A DNA stretch of 64,000 nucleotides from Cryptomeria japonica (GCF_030272615.1 NC_081413.1:99294239-99358238); one strand, 5' to 3'; shown: positions 1 to 13,268, counted from the stretch's first letter. Translations and numbers: made by a program. Notes: generated from the letters alone by a model not told the origin.

Positions 1-847
1 AGTCATGTGCTCAATTTGAATTTAGAAATTTAAATATTTAGGAAAAGATAATTAATCTCAACAAATCATGATTTGATTTGTTTTAATTAATTATAAGATT
101 AGAAGAATGAGTTTAAATGGGGGGGAAGATTAAATAATTTAGATTAATTAATCAAAAGGGGATATGAAATGAACTATATAAATAAATCATGTAGATTTAT
201 TTACTAGTAGATGAATAGGGAAATTAATCAAATTGCTTGTGAATTCAATTAATTGGGAAGGGGGATTAATTAAATAATTATGTATTTAATTAATTATCTT
301 TAGACCATTTTTTAGGTGTATACACATACCAATGCACAAATGACCATAGACAAGGCCAACTACTTTTTTTTGCATCACATTAAAATAATCTAGTGAATAT
401 AGACCATCCACGTATGAGTCATACCACTATAAGAAAATGGGTAGGTAATCCATAACCTTCATAACTCATAGATCCAAATCCAATGCAACATGCAAACTCG
501 TCATCACATCAGTTATCAATAAACAAAGATATCATTCAGGAGAATCAAACATATATCTAGAAACTCCCACTGCACGAGTATAGTCAAATTTGAAAATAGA
601 TCAAAGCATAACAAGTCTATCTATAATTCTTAACATAGAGGATGTGGCTAAATCCTTTATTACATAGTGTCAAGAAAAGATGCATTGATATGCAACTAGA
701 CTACAATTAAATATGTTGCAATAGCTCTCTCACCACCAATCTACATAGCTCTCTTAGATTCTTCACACTCGACCATGTGAATACAAACATTGAGGAAGAA
801 GAATAAGACCAAAGAGAGAACCTACCAATCAAATCATATCCTTGCTT
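1..847. other. AT-rich spacer, no gene recognised
   Basis: No coherent reading frame, RNA gene or terminal repeat is visible. The first 300 bases are very AT-rich with many TTAATTAA-type words. The rest is low-complexity plant intergenic sequence that could be eroded LTR material. Confidence 0.6.
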
Positions 848-1243
848 TGTAAGAAATTTAAGTAGCGAAACAACTTCCTAAACTAATCTTGAGAGGAGGG
901 TAATACAAAAAATTATTGATCTTTACAACAATTACATAAACTTAACATAAATAGCATGTATACCACAACACAACGATTTACATAGGGAAAACTCTTTTGG
1001 GAGAAAAACCCCACACTGCAAAATTTGTCGAATATATTATTCATAAATCAACAACAAATTATAATATACTTGCAGAGCAAGCTTCTCATAAGAGTATCAC
1101 CAACCAAGATCCATAGGTAATTCAACTGCTATAAGAATCTTGCACACAACATCCATCACATAAACCTAATATATAGGAGATGCAATACATGAAACCATCA
1201 AAAGGTATTACAAAACCATGGGCTAAAACCACCAAAAAGTAGC
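848..1243 (-). repeat. Copia LTR relic (same family as the LTR at 32140/57774)
   Basis: Read on the minus strand this stretch aligns along nearly its whole length with the copia 5' LTR at 32140-32437 plus 57774-57892. Shared blocks include TTTTAGCCCATGG, GTGTGGGGTTTTTCTCCC and a terminal block ending in TTACA. The boundary at 848 is the LTR 3' end. No tRNA-primer site follows it, so this is a solo LTR or an isolated relic. The 5' terminal bases (TGTTGG) are missing or eroded near 1243. Confidence 0.75.
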
Positions 1244-1256
1244 GCTCATATTATAG

Positions 1257-1405
1257 GTATTTCTTCTTTGAGATGTTGCATATGTGCTTATGTTGTAAAT
1301 TGTTTGATGAGGATAATGGTGATCAAAAAAAAGGCCCACCAAACCAAATCTTCATCAAACAATTTACAACATCAAAACATATGTAACATCTCAAAGAAGA
1401 AATAC
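1257..1405. repeat. Inverted repeat, 58-bp arms, 33-bp loop
   Basis: The left arm (1257-1314) and right arm (1348-1405) are reverse complements with about 5 mismatches in 58. The outer part, 21 bp starting GTATTTCTTC, is perfect. A transcript would fold into one long hairpin. It lies directly beside the copia LTR relic. It could be two inverted copies of a short repeat, a MITE core, or a small-RNA precursor; the sequence alone does not decide. Confidence 0.8.
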
Positions 1406-3405
1406 ATGAATAATGCTACAATCTCAAATAACTAAAAAATTCAACCCAACATCAGTATTATGCATAACAAAGATAATTAGGCATAAAAAGTGTATTTCCA
1501 AGACAAAAAAACACAAAAATCAATGCTAGATCTAATGTACCAAATAAACTCACATAGAAGTAACCATAGATCAATAAAAACCTTCCAAGCAACCATGCAA
1601 ACCTATAACAATGTTCATCCAAAACACCCTGAATCCATTCTTACCACAAATCTACATACCAAATGTTTTAGTTAACTTTGAAAACTTTTATTTAACCATC
1701 TTTCTATAATCCACTTAAACATCTAGTATTCACATTATACTTGCCATGTGAACAATGGCATAAGCATAGATCTACAAAACCCAACAGTTGAAAACAAGAG
1801 AACACTACAACCCAACATGAAAAGCAAGTTGTTTAGGATCTTAAACCATATCAAATATATCAACTCCAATACTCACAAAGAGGTTAGTTTCTTATCTTTG
1901 TGTGTCTTCTAGTAACCATGGGCTAAAACCATGCATCCAACATAAGCACTCCATTTCGTAGACTAGGTAAATGGTATTTCTTTGTGTAAGCAAGATGTCA
2001 ATACCCATCCAACATGAACATCTTCTCACTGCACATGAACACAAGGTAAAGGAAAAAAAACCACCAAACAAGAGGATACACACATATTATCAAACAAGAT
2101 CTCTAGGTTTCCAAATCATAACCAACTCAATAAAGACCCACACACATGAGCTTTTAATGCCCAACATAAATCATATTGATAATATCCATAATTTTTAGTC
2201 TCACAAGTCTGCAAAACAAAGTTAACTCGTAGAAACTTCATTTCAACCCCAAAATCCTTTCAACAACCTTCAATTCCCATAAGCTTGCCAAGCTAAGAAA
2301 TTAAAAAAATAGAAGAATACCCATAATCAATAACCTTCAGCTCTAATGTCAAAGGTTGGGAAATAAATAGGTTCAATACCAAAGATTGTGAAGATCAATC
2401 TCTATCCAATAAACTAATAAGAGGATGAGATACAGTCTTTAGATAGCTGTGACATGAAAATTTCAAACTCGTGCAAATATGAAAAATTTAGTATCCTTAA
2501 TGTGGAAAACCAAGATTAGATCCTTCTTCTTAATGGTGCCAAAAAATAGCCTTTTTATCATGCTTCATAAACTTATCCTATGTGAACTTATAATAGAATT
2601 AAATAATGATTAACATCAGCTTAAGATAATAGTAATAAGGTATACATCAATAACATAAGATCAAAATATAGCACAAGACTTACATGTAGAAACCCTTGCG
2701 GGAAAAAACTCCACCAAGAAGAGAGGGCAAACTTGTATTATGAACAATAAATGTGCTTACAATATAATCACTTCACTTATCCTCTTTGCCTCCAACATAG
2801 AAGCACCTATGTACATGTGAACAACCTCCTTATTTCTCCCACATGTCCTTGTTCCTGTAGAGAAACTCTACATTCAACTATTTCTTTGTATTCTACACCC
2901 AAAAGGCTAAATTTATAGAATGGCAAGAGCTCCAATACCACCAATGAAACCATGCAAAGAAGCCCCTTCATTCATCATAACCACAACCCTTGGAATTTCT
3001 CCATGGTTCTCGAAAAGGCATCGATTGTGGCTCTAATACTTTTCCTCCAACTTGGGTGCCCATTCTTGCAAGATAAGCATTATATTAAATATAAAAAATG
3101 ACAAAATGCCAAGTGACACATGTTGCCTCTTCCAGGTGCCCACTTTGAGAATCCTAAATGTCAGTTATTTGTCCACTTCCTAAGTCATTAGTTATCTTAT
3201 TCTAGATGCCCATAAATATGGAAAGAAATATTAAATAATTTTGTTCATGACCCACTTCTACTGCCACTAATGGAACTCATCACCTCCTATTAATGTATTA
3301 CAAATAAAAGTGAGAATTAAATATTACAAATTATTTTCCCAATACATCCTAAGTACCTTTAAATGATTTCCAAGGATGTAGAAACAATATCATAGGATTT
3401 ACAAG
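1406..3405. other. Unrecognised intergenic DNA with scattered LTR-like scraps
   Basis: No supported gene. A short block near 1915-1943 read on the minus strand (TGTTGG... then TTTTAGCCCATGG) looks like the 5' end of the copia LTR family seen at 848-1243. A block near 2680-2780 (minus: GGAGTTTTTTCCCGCAAGGG) has the look of another copia LTR interior. Short open frames here are AT-rich and have no recognisable domain. Confidence 0.4.
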
Positions 3406-3409
3406 GTAG

Positions 3410-4400
3410 ATGGCACCACAATCCTAACATTCTATGACCTTATGGGAATCATCACAAACAAAGCACTTCAAGGTCTTCCACTCTCTTGAAGGTTGTCGTC
3501 CTCATCCTCTGCCTTTGAAGCCTCCCCTCACTCCAAAATCAGCCTTCACATTCTTGTCTTATTTTGGCTCCACTCGGAGTAGGTTCTAAAGAAACCTCTT
3601 TCCTTTTATTTTGATAGCTATCACCCTGTTTACTCACAAATTTTTTTCTGGTTTTGTTTCTCCTCGATCTTTAAGAAATATTCATATGATTTATCTAGAG
3701 TAAGAACTTTCACCAATTCAAGCTCATCTTGAAGTTTAAATTTGAGTTCATTCATATATCGAGCTACTACTTGCTCTTCAATTTCTTATATGTTTGTCTA
3801 AATTTGAAGCCTCAAAAATAGTTTTGTATAAGTCTATACTGACTAAACTCCATGTTTTAAATTTTGAAATTCTTTTAAACAATTTTGGTTGGTGATCTAA
3901 GGGCAAGAATCGAGCTCTCAATTGTTTCAACATCTAAGGCCAAAGTCGGTTGTTTTATTTTCCATGTCTTTTCCTTGAACTCTGCATGCTTTCCCACCAT
4001 AGGGTCACATGTAACTTCAACATTGAAGCAATGATCTTTACTCTTTTAGGGTTAGCTTCATCCATGCCTTCCATCTCAAAGTACTTCTCTAACTCCTAAG
4101 ATCCAATCTAAAAAAATATCAGGATCAAGCTCACCTTTAAAATAAAAAATATCTACCCTTATTTGGGAATTTTGTTTTGTCAATGCTTCAAAGGGTCTAT
4201 TACCCTGATAGGAGTCTCCAAGTTCTCATGTTCCTCTTTAGATTCGTTGAATTGTAATATATAACATCAAAAGCCTCTCATCTTTTAAACACTTATGTAG
4301 TGTTTTGAGGGCCTATGTTTCTCATGTCCCTCCTTTCCTAATTGACATAGACTTCCCTCTGGACCATCTATATTGCTCCAATACTAAAATTTGATGTAGA
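3410..4400 (-). pseudogene. Ty3/gypsy gag relic
   Basis: On the minus strand the translation, through frameshifts and stops, shows gypsy Gag features. A conserved block near 4060-3960 (MDEANPKRVKI...LWWESM type) is followed by a degenerate CCHC zinc knuckle (CFVCDD-H...EC) near 3450-3415. At the upstream end, near 4380, a sequence related to the initiator-Met tRNA primer site (TTTAGTATTGGAGC) suggests that gag follows a 5' LTR lying to the right. No intact frame survives. The family assignment rests on motifs by eye. Confidence 0.55.
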
Positions 4401-4739
4401 TAAGGCCTTTGCCTTGCAAACAAATTTAACAAAATTTATTAAAAAACACAAAGAAAGATGAACAAACAATCAATTCCTTTCAATATTTAGTAAAATAGTT
4501 AGAGAAAAACAAATCTTTCTTATCATCTTCCTTAATTATGTCGTAACTCACCCTAAAAGGCCCTATATGTAACCCCAAGACCAACCTGCTAACAAAACCA
4601 ACAATCCAAAATAAGATTGTCCCCACAAAAAAGGGTAGTGGCAATTACAAACCAAAAAATAGGAAACACGAAAAGAAAGAGTAACACCTTCCTACTAGGG
4701 CTAATGCAAATAAAAGTTTGTAAGGGAATCTTTGGTTAC

Positions 4740-5340
4740 ATTATTTATGCTCGGAGATGTGATTTGTGAAGCACCTTCTCCTTGACCATGAGAATGTGTT
4801 TACACTTTTTTTATTGATGAAGCTAATGCATAGAGCTCCTAATCATGTGTGCATAACTTATAACAACCCCTTTAAACGTATTTGAATGATAGAAAATGAG
4901 CTTATCTCCTTGCAACAATATCACTCCAATAGCATAGTTGGTGACATCAATCTATACCTCAAAAGGTTGTAAATTTGAAAAGCATTAAAAACGGTACATT
5001 ATAAATTTATTGCTGGAGGCCATCAAAAGAATGCTATTGTGGCGTACCTTGATGAAAGCTCTTCTTACAGCTCATGATAACATGTAATGACCCATCAAAA
5101 TGTGAGAGAGAACTCACAAACTTTGGGAGGCATTGGGCTGCTCCAAAGAAGCACCTAGTTTTGCATATGCATGTGGGCTTTGGTTAATTCATGATTGCCT
5201 CTATTTTGGAAGGGTCAATATTTTCTTTTCAATTTTTCACATCTCTTATGTACATGAGAAGTCTTTGCAAAATCATAGTTATTTTCATTCAATAATAACC
5301 TATGTTCACTAAAAATAACTTGGAGACTCTCCATAGATGG
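4740..5340 (-). pseudogene. Ty3/gypsy pol relic (RT end and RNase H)
   Basis: On the minus strand, broken frames read like the connection and RNase H part of gypsy Pol. A block resembling SFLGAAQ/YYR (here FFGAAQCLPKFV) lies near 5160-5110. An RNase H block (YAIGVILLQGDKL...YHSNTFK) lies near 4960-4870. On this strand it lies upstream of the gag relic at 3410-4400, the reverse of the normal order, so two elements, or a pol end plus a following LTR and gag, are juxtaposed. Confidence 0.55.
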
Positions 5341-6566
5341 ACACGTTCTTCAATACCTCATTCACTAAGCAAATGAAAGTTGTAATGCCCATATTTTAAT
5401 GAGAACACTATGAGAAAAAGTGGGTTAGCAATTTCGTTTTTAGCATGAGACAATTGGATCGCCATTAATAAGCAATGTAGACTAACAAACCAATTGTGAT
5501 GTTGCAAGTGGCAACAATCACACAATGATTTACATATGCAAAACATGTAGATGACTTATCAGTATGGAGATTTTCATCTCAATCCTCCAAGGTTTTTCAT
5601 ATAACTATGTTGTGCAACTAAATAAAGAAATATTAATGAAGAGAGCTAAGCATAAATATACTAGTTCATTTTAGAATATTTTCTTTCAAATTAAAATGCC
5701 CTTTAAAAATAGGAGACTCCTACATTTTCTTTGCTACCATTGAGCACCAATGTCTAATAATTATTCAAATAAATTTCTTTAATTTTGAGACTTTATCCTA
5801 GATTAGCATGTTAACGAACATTTATTTTAAAATCTGTTATAAAATTCTTGGCTTCTCTATTGACCTAATGCTACTTTCAAATTTATAGAACATTCTATAT
5901 AAATTACAATCAACATAATCATTGCACCTCCATTACAATCATGGTGTAAAATTGCCAATTTGTAAACCAAAGCAAATAAACCACTAAAAGCATGAAACAA
6001 AGTTCACAAAGAAAAATGATAGCTCAAAGATAAATCATCAACCTACGATCAAGATTGTAATTCAAAATCGTATACACAAAAAAAAATAAAAAATTAATAC
6101 AAAGATATTGTAAATTAAATTAATATATATTCTATGTACATGAAATTGTATTCTCCATATTAATTTATATATAATTTTCTATCGGTGTAACCCTTACACC
6201 TTCCAATACAAATACCAGTTTAAATAAATTGGAACTTGAAACATGAGAGCATCATATTGGTATAAATCGGAACTTGAAACATGACAGCATCATATTGGTA
6301 TAATAAAATGTAAATGTTTTTCTTCCTATTTTAAAAAAAAAAGATAGTTTCTGTAGATTTTCTAGTGTATTACTTTATATTCATGATGAAAGCATCAACC
6401 CCTAAAAGAATAGGGTGTACCTAAATGAAATAGTTCTGTGTTATGCCATGACTTATGTCTTATCACCATATGTACATTTCTTTGGAATTTTACTCCAGAG
6501 GAAAGTTGAAGTGCCCGTAGATAATGTATTGAACCACAATTATGCATGTAATGGAAGAGAAAAGCT
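5341..6566. other. AT-rich 3' flank of the P450 gene
   Basis: No gene recognised. It contains an exact-looking tandem duplication of a 38-bp unit (6231-6268 and 6269-6305; GGAACTTGAAACATGA then GAGCATC or CAGCATC). The segment next to 6566 must hold the P450 3' UTR. No single polyadenylation signal stands out. Confidence 0.5.
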
Positions 6567-8844
6567 CTAATTTGGTAGCTGTTGAAAAATGATTTGAGCT
6601 CCATGTAGGGGGAGAACAGTGAAAATCAATGCAGGGCTATGGATGTAGGTAGGCGAAACAGAGAAAGAGAAACGTTGCAAGATCATTGTGAGCATCACCT
6701 TGGCTTCAATAAGAGCAAAATTCTGGCCTATACAAGTTCTGGGTCCAAACCCAAAAGTTGTAAATGCAGCAGGATGGGTAGACGCCTTAGAAATCCCTTG
6801 ACTAAACCTGTGAGGATTGAACTCCTTGGCATCTTTCCCCCACAACTCTTCATCATGGTTCACTGTAATCGTGGGTAGCACAAGCTCCACACCCGCTGGA
6901 ACAGTTAAGCTTCCTAGCTGCATCTTTTTGCAAGTCCTCCTTGATAAACCTACTATTGGAGGATACAGCCTCAACACCTCAAATAAAATCATGTTCACCT
7001 GACCAACATTAAAATTCATTTCATGGTTTATACTCCTTTGCAAAGATGTGGAATGAAAGTAACAAATTGCCATTAGAACATCAAAGAAAAAAAAACAAAT
7101 TGTTACCAGTTTGAGGCGAGCCATGGAATCGAAATTTGGAGTATCTCTTTTAAAGGTATGAAGCACTTCTTCCCTAGCTGCATCCTGCCAGTCAGTATGC
7201 ATTCCAAGCAGAATGAGTGTCCATGTGAGTAAAGTGGCAGTAGTCTCACTCCCCGCTGTAAAGAAAGTCTTGCACTCATCAACCATGTGCTGAAGAGATA
7301 AGCTCACAAAATTGCTTTTTCCCTTCACTTCATCCTTATAGGCATTCATCATCAGGCCCAAAAGATCCATGCCATAGCTATCATTTTTCCCCATCTCTAC
7401 ATTCTTTTTGCGGTTCAGGATCAACTCTCTCAGTGATTTTTGAATAGCCATGTCTAACTTCTTAGATCTTAAATTACTTGGAGTGGGCAGGAACCTTCCA
7501 ATCAAAAACAAATTTAAAAAGTGTTAAACTCGACTACGTTCCTTATTATAGTGTAGAAAAGGAATAAAGAGATCCATTAAGAGAATCAAATATTGGAAGT
7601 TTAGTGTTACCTGGAGCCTAGGAAGGACATCTTCCCAAAACTTTTTCCAGCCAGAATGGTTAGTTCAGCTAGCATGTGAAATATATGTTTTCCTTGCTCA
7701 AAACTAGTGCCAAAAGCTGTCCGGGCTATCACATCTGCAGTAAGGCATCGAAAATCATTTGAGACCTCAATCTCTTTCACACCATCAGCGATTGCATTTT
7801 CCCATTTTTCCAGCATCCTGCCGGTGCTAGATGCCATTACTGGAACCATCGACTGAGAGAAATCCTCCAATAAGTTCTCATAAATTTAGGAAAAGATTCT
7901 GGGTTGGATTCATCTTAAACCATGAGCAATCATTGCATCAATTTTTTAATTTATTAATGTTGAAAAACATTCTACAATGGTAATAAGGGATACTAATATG
8001 TAATGACATATAACGTGAGCATGTTAACAATAACAAATATTCGTAAATAAAATAGTTCCAAATTGATATCTCTAACATTGCTTTGATAGATATATTTAAG
8101 ATATCCACACTAATATTATTAATATTTATAAAAGAAAAAGATAATTTTTTCAAACTTCAAATTTCATTCTACCACCTACAAGATTACCATAAGAGTATTT
8201 GACCTTAAAGTAAAGCCTACGAAAGTTAAACTGACCTTCAAACTGTCTAAATGAAAAGCAGGATTGAGAAGCCTTCTTTGATGAGCCCATTTCTCTCCAC
8301 TGGAGCTTGCAAGGCCATATAAACCAAATAGGCGCTTCAATTGAAAGTTGGGATCAGGCTTTTCATAGTGCCCAAACTTGTTGGACAGAATCTGCTTCAT
8401 CATCTCCGGGTCATGAAGCACAATCCTTGCCTGGGTGCCCAACCAATACACAAATATCCTGCCTAACAACATCCGGGCAATAAGATTTCATTGGTAAAAG
8501 TAGTCAATAACTAGAAATTAATCAGTTACCAACGTGACGTTAAGTAAATGTGCACCATATAGTTGCGCCCAAACATGAATATGTGGAACAATTTGATGTA
8601 CAATATCGTGGGGCATGAACTCCATGGATGTCGATTTGGCACGCTTCTTGGTTTCGAGTAATTCTTGGGTGCTTCCATATAACAGTTTGTATGGAGGTCC
8701 ATCAATGCCTTGATTTCGAAGAAACTTCTGTGTGCAAAGAGGCGTCCACCATATTTTTACCAGAATATTCACCAATATAGCCATCAATATGAAACCCACA
8801 AAGCTCACAAAACGCCAGGGGAAAAGATTTAGATCCATCTCCAT
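6567..8844 (-). CDS. Cytochrome P450, CYP72 clan, five exons
   Basis: A haem-thiolate monooxygenase, probably anchored in the ER membrane; substrate unknown. Exons on the minus strand are 8844-8556, 8462-8236, 7852-7611, 7494-7107 and 6998-6567. All four introns are GT-AG, and the exons sum to 1578 nt, giving 525 residues, a normal P450 length. An N-terminal hydrophobic anchor (residues about 8-30) precedes a proline hinge region (GPPYKLLYG). The I-helix motif AGSETT is at about 333-338, ExxR (EVLR) at 389-392, FNPHRF at 442-447, and the haem loop FGFGPRTCIG has its cysteine near 471. By eye it is closest to CYP709/CYP749/CYP734-type enzymes (ISKA.HPAAF and GQNF.LIEAK blocks). The start is the first ATG of MEMDLN; a second ATG follows two codons later. 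No stop or frameshift is seen. The family is certain, the subfamily is not. Confidence 0.93.
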
Positions 8845-8977
8845 CTTCCACAAGCTTTATTTTCCTGCAAATCAAGGGCTCCCTGGTGTTAACATAAATC
8901 AAGATAAGTATCATTTCTGCTGCATCTTTTCTCATCTCTTTTAAAACAACGGAAAAAAAATCCTTCCTCGACAGAGA

Positions 8978-8993
8978 TAAATTTATAAATCTT
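8978..8993 (-). promoter_or_regulatory. Possible TATA box of the P450 gene
   Basis: ATTTATAAAT (8981-8990) lies about 140 bp upstream of the P450 start codon, in the only roughly 190 bp that separate the gene from the LINE tail at 9040. Position and sequence fit a core promoter. No other element was recognised. Confidence 0.35.
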
Positions 8994-9039
8994 TAAGCAA
9001 GATTAAAAAAATCTTTTTATGTTTGTAAATGTCTAGAAG

Positions 9040-10113
9040 TTTTTTTTGTATTGAATAAATGCAAAAGAAAAAAAAATAGAAGGATAGAACACAGTCAACA
9101 GACTGTGAATTACATTAACCAATGAAGCTGCCCGGACAAACCAGCAAGCCACCAAACTATAAAACAACTCGCTGTTATCAACCAGCTAGTGAAAGAACCT
9201 AGCCAAAGTATACAACCAGCCCACAGGTGAAACTAATAACAAACATAACAATGAGAAGCTGAAAAGCATCGTTAAATTCTGAATTTAAAGAGTCCATGCA
9301 GCTGTCTAGAAGAGAATATCTTCTTTGTGTAGCTTTAAAATCTGTAGTTTAATGATGTCCGGTAGATTGTTAGTCTGAGTACGTTTTTTGGTGAGCCTCT
9401 GAGCTGAAAGAGATACAATTTCGATCAGTATGTCTGAGTAAAATTTTAGGAGTTCAGCCTCCTGTTGAACTAAATGATTTGAAAATACAGCCAAACACCT
9501 CCTGTTCCATGTACTGAACAAAAAAGTTTGTCTTATGGTATCCACCACAACATTATGATGCAAACCAATTCCCAAAAGAGCTTCTTTCCAACCCAAAACA
9601 TGATCAACGATAGCAGGTAAATGATAGAAAATAGCATTCCATTTTATTTTTGCTAATTAACAGTCCCAAAAAATGTGTTTCAAGCTTTCAATATGTGCTG
9701 ACAAAACAGGCATTTGACAGGTTGAACAACCATACATTTTAATTTGTCCCTAACAGGCAGCTTGAAATGTAGATATTCCAAGCCAATAACTGTGCATTAG
9801 CTCAGCTGGGGTTCCATATTTGAGCACTCCACTTCTTCCATGTCCTTTCATGAAGCCTACATTTCCATTTTTTATTCAATCTTGGATTTAGTGTCATACT
9901 TGGCAGAAGATTTAAATAAAAAAACTTTAAAGGAAAGCAAGAGAAATGGAACTTGGACAACCATAACCAGTCTTGCCAAAAATTGCATTGTAAGGGAGTA
10001 CATAGTTTCATAACAAGATCCATACACACCAAAGATTTCACAAAGAGTAAAAACCCTTTACAATTGTCATTGAAATGAAAGGAGTTCTTAGAGCTTTGCC
10101 AAGAAGCCCACTC
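9040..10113 (-). pseudogene. LINE ORF2 3' part, RT zinc-binding region and tail
   Basis: The minus-strand translation shows the post-RT part of a plant L1-type ORF2, including a zinc-binding (zf-RVT) block near 9735-9650 (CSTCQMP...HIFWDC). A 3' terminal A-run read from the T-run at 9040-9047 follows. Frames are broken by stops. It continues at 14859-15417 after a 4.7-kb interruption. A possible target duplication is TGTAAATG..CTAG at 9024-9039 and 15418-15432; the two copies differ at a few bases. Confidence 0.65.
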
Positions 10114-10660
10114 AAGAGTGTTGATGTGTGTTTTATGACACTCGCCAACACAGAATAAAATACCAAGTATTATATCCTCTATTGAACAAGGAAACCCCAA
10201 ATGCTAAACAATGTGATCAAATAAAGCTACCTCAAGGTTTACAATGTGACTTTACAATGGATGGACTCAGTGAAAAACGTGATTTTGTTGTTTACACAAA
10301 AGGACTTATGCTTCACTGGAACTAGAATATCAAACTAACTTGAACTTAGATTCCATAAATCAAGCTTTTCTTTTCCATGAGAAAACAACTACACAAAACT
10401 AATGCAATCTCCAAAGGCAATGAAGGATTTTCATATTGTAAAACATTCATCCAAATACCCAATACTGGTGCAATCCAAATGAACACCCACAGTAGAACTA
10501 CTGCTAAATTAGGTTCAGACTAACCATACACTACAAGTTGCAATCAACAAACTACAAATGGTATGAACCAGGGAATTCATCACATATCATCGCATTTCGC
10601 CATTACAATAAATGATCTTTAACTAAAACTTAAGGAGTAGAAACCATGCAAAATGTTGAA

Positions 10661-10898
10661 ACAACACACAAAGATCCACCATATCATCAATGAAAATTGT
10701 GTACTTATTCCATCATAGTCTTGGCTACAATTTCTAGTCTCCTCCTCCTACTTGCTAACTCTTAACTATCCTATTATAGCCACAACACACAAAGATACAC
10801 CATATCTTCAATGAAAATCATGTACTTATTCCATCATAATCTTGGCAACAATTTCTAGTCTCCTCCTACTTGCTAACTCTTAACCATCCTATTATAGC
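10661..10898. repeat. Tandem duplication, 121-bp unit
   Basis: Two adjacent copies (10661-10781 and 10782-10898), both starting ACAACACACAAAGAT, differ by a few substitutions and a 3-bp indel in a CTCCTCCT run. They lie inside the 4.7-kb LTR-type insertion. Confidence 0.85.
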
Positions 10899-13069
10899 TC
10901 CTATTAACCTTTACAAATGAAAAGGTTAAGCCTTTTATATACTTCCCAGTAACAAATGAAGGGCCCAAATTGACTCTAAATCAATGGCCAAGATAATTCA
11001 AAGCAAACCCTAATTGGGGTAGTTACAACAACCACCTCCTACATTCAATATCATCCAATGAGAAAATTACAAGTCTTTGAATACATATCCTTTTGAGGAA
11101 AAGGATCAATTATAAAATGATAGTCTCAATGGCACAATTTACAAGGAGTAGATAATGACACTTCATCCAATGCACACACATGTCCACTTGTCTTCTTCAT
11201 AGGATGAGCCAGGTTCAATCAATCCAGACATGTTGGCCTTGGACCATTTGATTGGTTGATGATGAAAGGGTGCCACCTCAGCTCACATATGCCTTGTAAT
11301 CTTCCATCCTTCATCACAAAGAAATATTTGCATCTCTAGCAATATCTCTTAACACTCAACATTATCCAGCCTTTTGACTTATTGTGATGGTTCATATTCC
11401 CAAACTGCATCATCTTTATCATTCTTCTCCTCTTGGAAATCCTTCATTTTATTATTTCTTGTGACTGTGCATTGTGTCGTCTTGCATTGATCTTCTTGTA
11501 AAGTCCTTCACCTTGATCTTGGATTTCCAAGGGAAATCCAAAGTCATTGTAGAACCTTGCATCATGTTGTAGAGCAATCCGCTTCCTTACTTGACTTGGT
11601 CTCTCTCCCACTGTGAAGTTCTTCATCCTGCACATGTGCATCTTGACCTCTTCATGATGTTGAGTCTCCATCCTATGTATCTCCCCTTGCAATGTCTTTC
11701 TTTGTCATCATCTTGCACACCTTGATGTTGTCCACCCTCAAGCTTGTCTTTTCCCTTTGTCCTCTTGTATTGTTGAAACATGCTTCATCTTCCTTGCATC
11801 CTTCTTTCATTTGTCGCCTGAAAAAGAGCAAAACACCATGAATCAAATTGGTACAAAATCCTTATGTTAATGAAATGTAAGACTAAAATGAAAGCTTAAG
11901 GCTTTGCATCATGAATTCATTTTGAAAATTTTTAAAAGGGTTTTTTCATGCTAATCATTCTTTAATGGAGGTTGTAAACAACACCATCAATATCTTGTAA
12001 AAAACTGTTTCACAAACCCTCCATATCAACTCTCCATCGTCTTGACTCTAATTCAAACACATCCCTCTTGCACCTCAGTTGATCTTTTGCAATCTGATTT
12101 TTATTAAACTAAAAAATGACTTCCTGATCGCATCTTTATATGTATTCATACAACGCTTGATTTGAACCCTCTGCCTTGAAGTTACCACCTTTCTGCTGTC
12201 AAAGTTGCATCTTAATTTTGGAATATGCTTACGGACTGCTTGTGAGTGACTCTGATTTATATTGAAGTCACTTTCCTCCCTGTTTCAAAACGGGCTCCTT
12301 TTGGTTCTGATCTGCCTTTGAATTCACTGCATGGTCTGTACTTCGATCTGAATTGAGTTGGAGCTGTGACTGGTTTGCATGGATATCCACCACTCTACCT
12401 TGGTAAAGTTCACACTTCTGCTTTGATTTTCATTTCTGAATTCATTCTTCCTTCTTGGAATTTGCTTGTGAAATCTGATTTTCCCTTTCTCTTTCTGGAA
12501 TTCACATGCCTTGTGGTTCTGCTTTGTATTAATGTCTTCCACTTAGTCTTAAAGGAGTTCTTAATTCTGCCTTTTAATTTCATTTGCTACTCTCCTCCTT
12601 CAGATTCGCCTCTCTGCTCTGGAATTTTATTTAGAACTGAGTTTGAAGGGTGATGAAATGAATTTTAATCCTTGCTCTTATATATGGTTTCAACTATCCC
12701 TCACCTTAAGGTCGGACTATATCTCCACTCCTCACACTTTCATTTGCCTTTACACGTTTTGGGAGAAAATTCTTACTTTCAGATCTTAGGTCGGCCCTCT
12801 TTCACTCAACACGTTTCAGCTTCTCCTTACACGTTTCTTCCATTGTAAATTCAGGTCGGCCCATTCACATCTTATACCTATCTCACACGTTTTAGAGCTA
12901 CTTATACAAGGTTGAACGCTTCATTTCCAAGCAAACACACTGCTTATTCATTTATTTCCAGTGTTCCACAGCCGTTGGAGACAGGGGGACACAGGGACAC
13001 AGGGGACAGGTTTCGGGGATGGGGGACAAAAGGCTTAAGTTTGGGTATGGCAGGGGGATGTTGAGACAT

Positions 13070-13140
13070 GGACCAGCTAGGATTCGAACCTAGGACCTTC
13101 CATACGCTGCTGGAGTGCTCTACCACTAAGCTACTGGCCC
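13070..13140 (-). other. tRNA-like domain in TRIM LTR (left copy)
   Basis: On the minus strand 71 nt fold as a tRNA. The acceptor strands GGGCCAG and CTGGTCC pair fully (one G-U), the D arm is GCTT...GAGC with an A-box-like TAGCTTAGTGGTAGAGC, and a T arm CTAGG/CCTAG with loop TTCGAAT forms the B box GGTTCGAATCC. The anticodon arm is diverged (8-nt loop), so it is unlikely to be a working tRNA gene. Confidence 0.8.
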
Positions 13141-13268
13141 CTCTTAGACCAGTCCATCGTCAGTCCGGGTGTGGCTTATTTCCAACACCAACACCCCCCC
13201 TTAAGCCACACCTCTCGTGTGATTGGGGCTCCTAGCCTGGACCTGGCTCTAATACCATGTTGAGACAT

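Noticed and set aside
8518-8853. P450 start at MWKMEMD
   Set aside because: That first codon is TTG; the first ATG in frame is at 8844.
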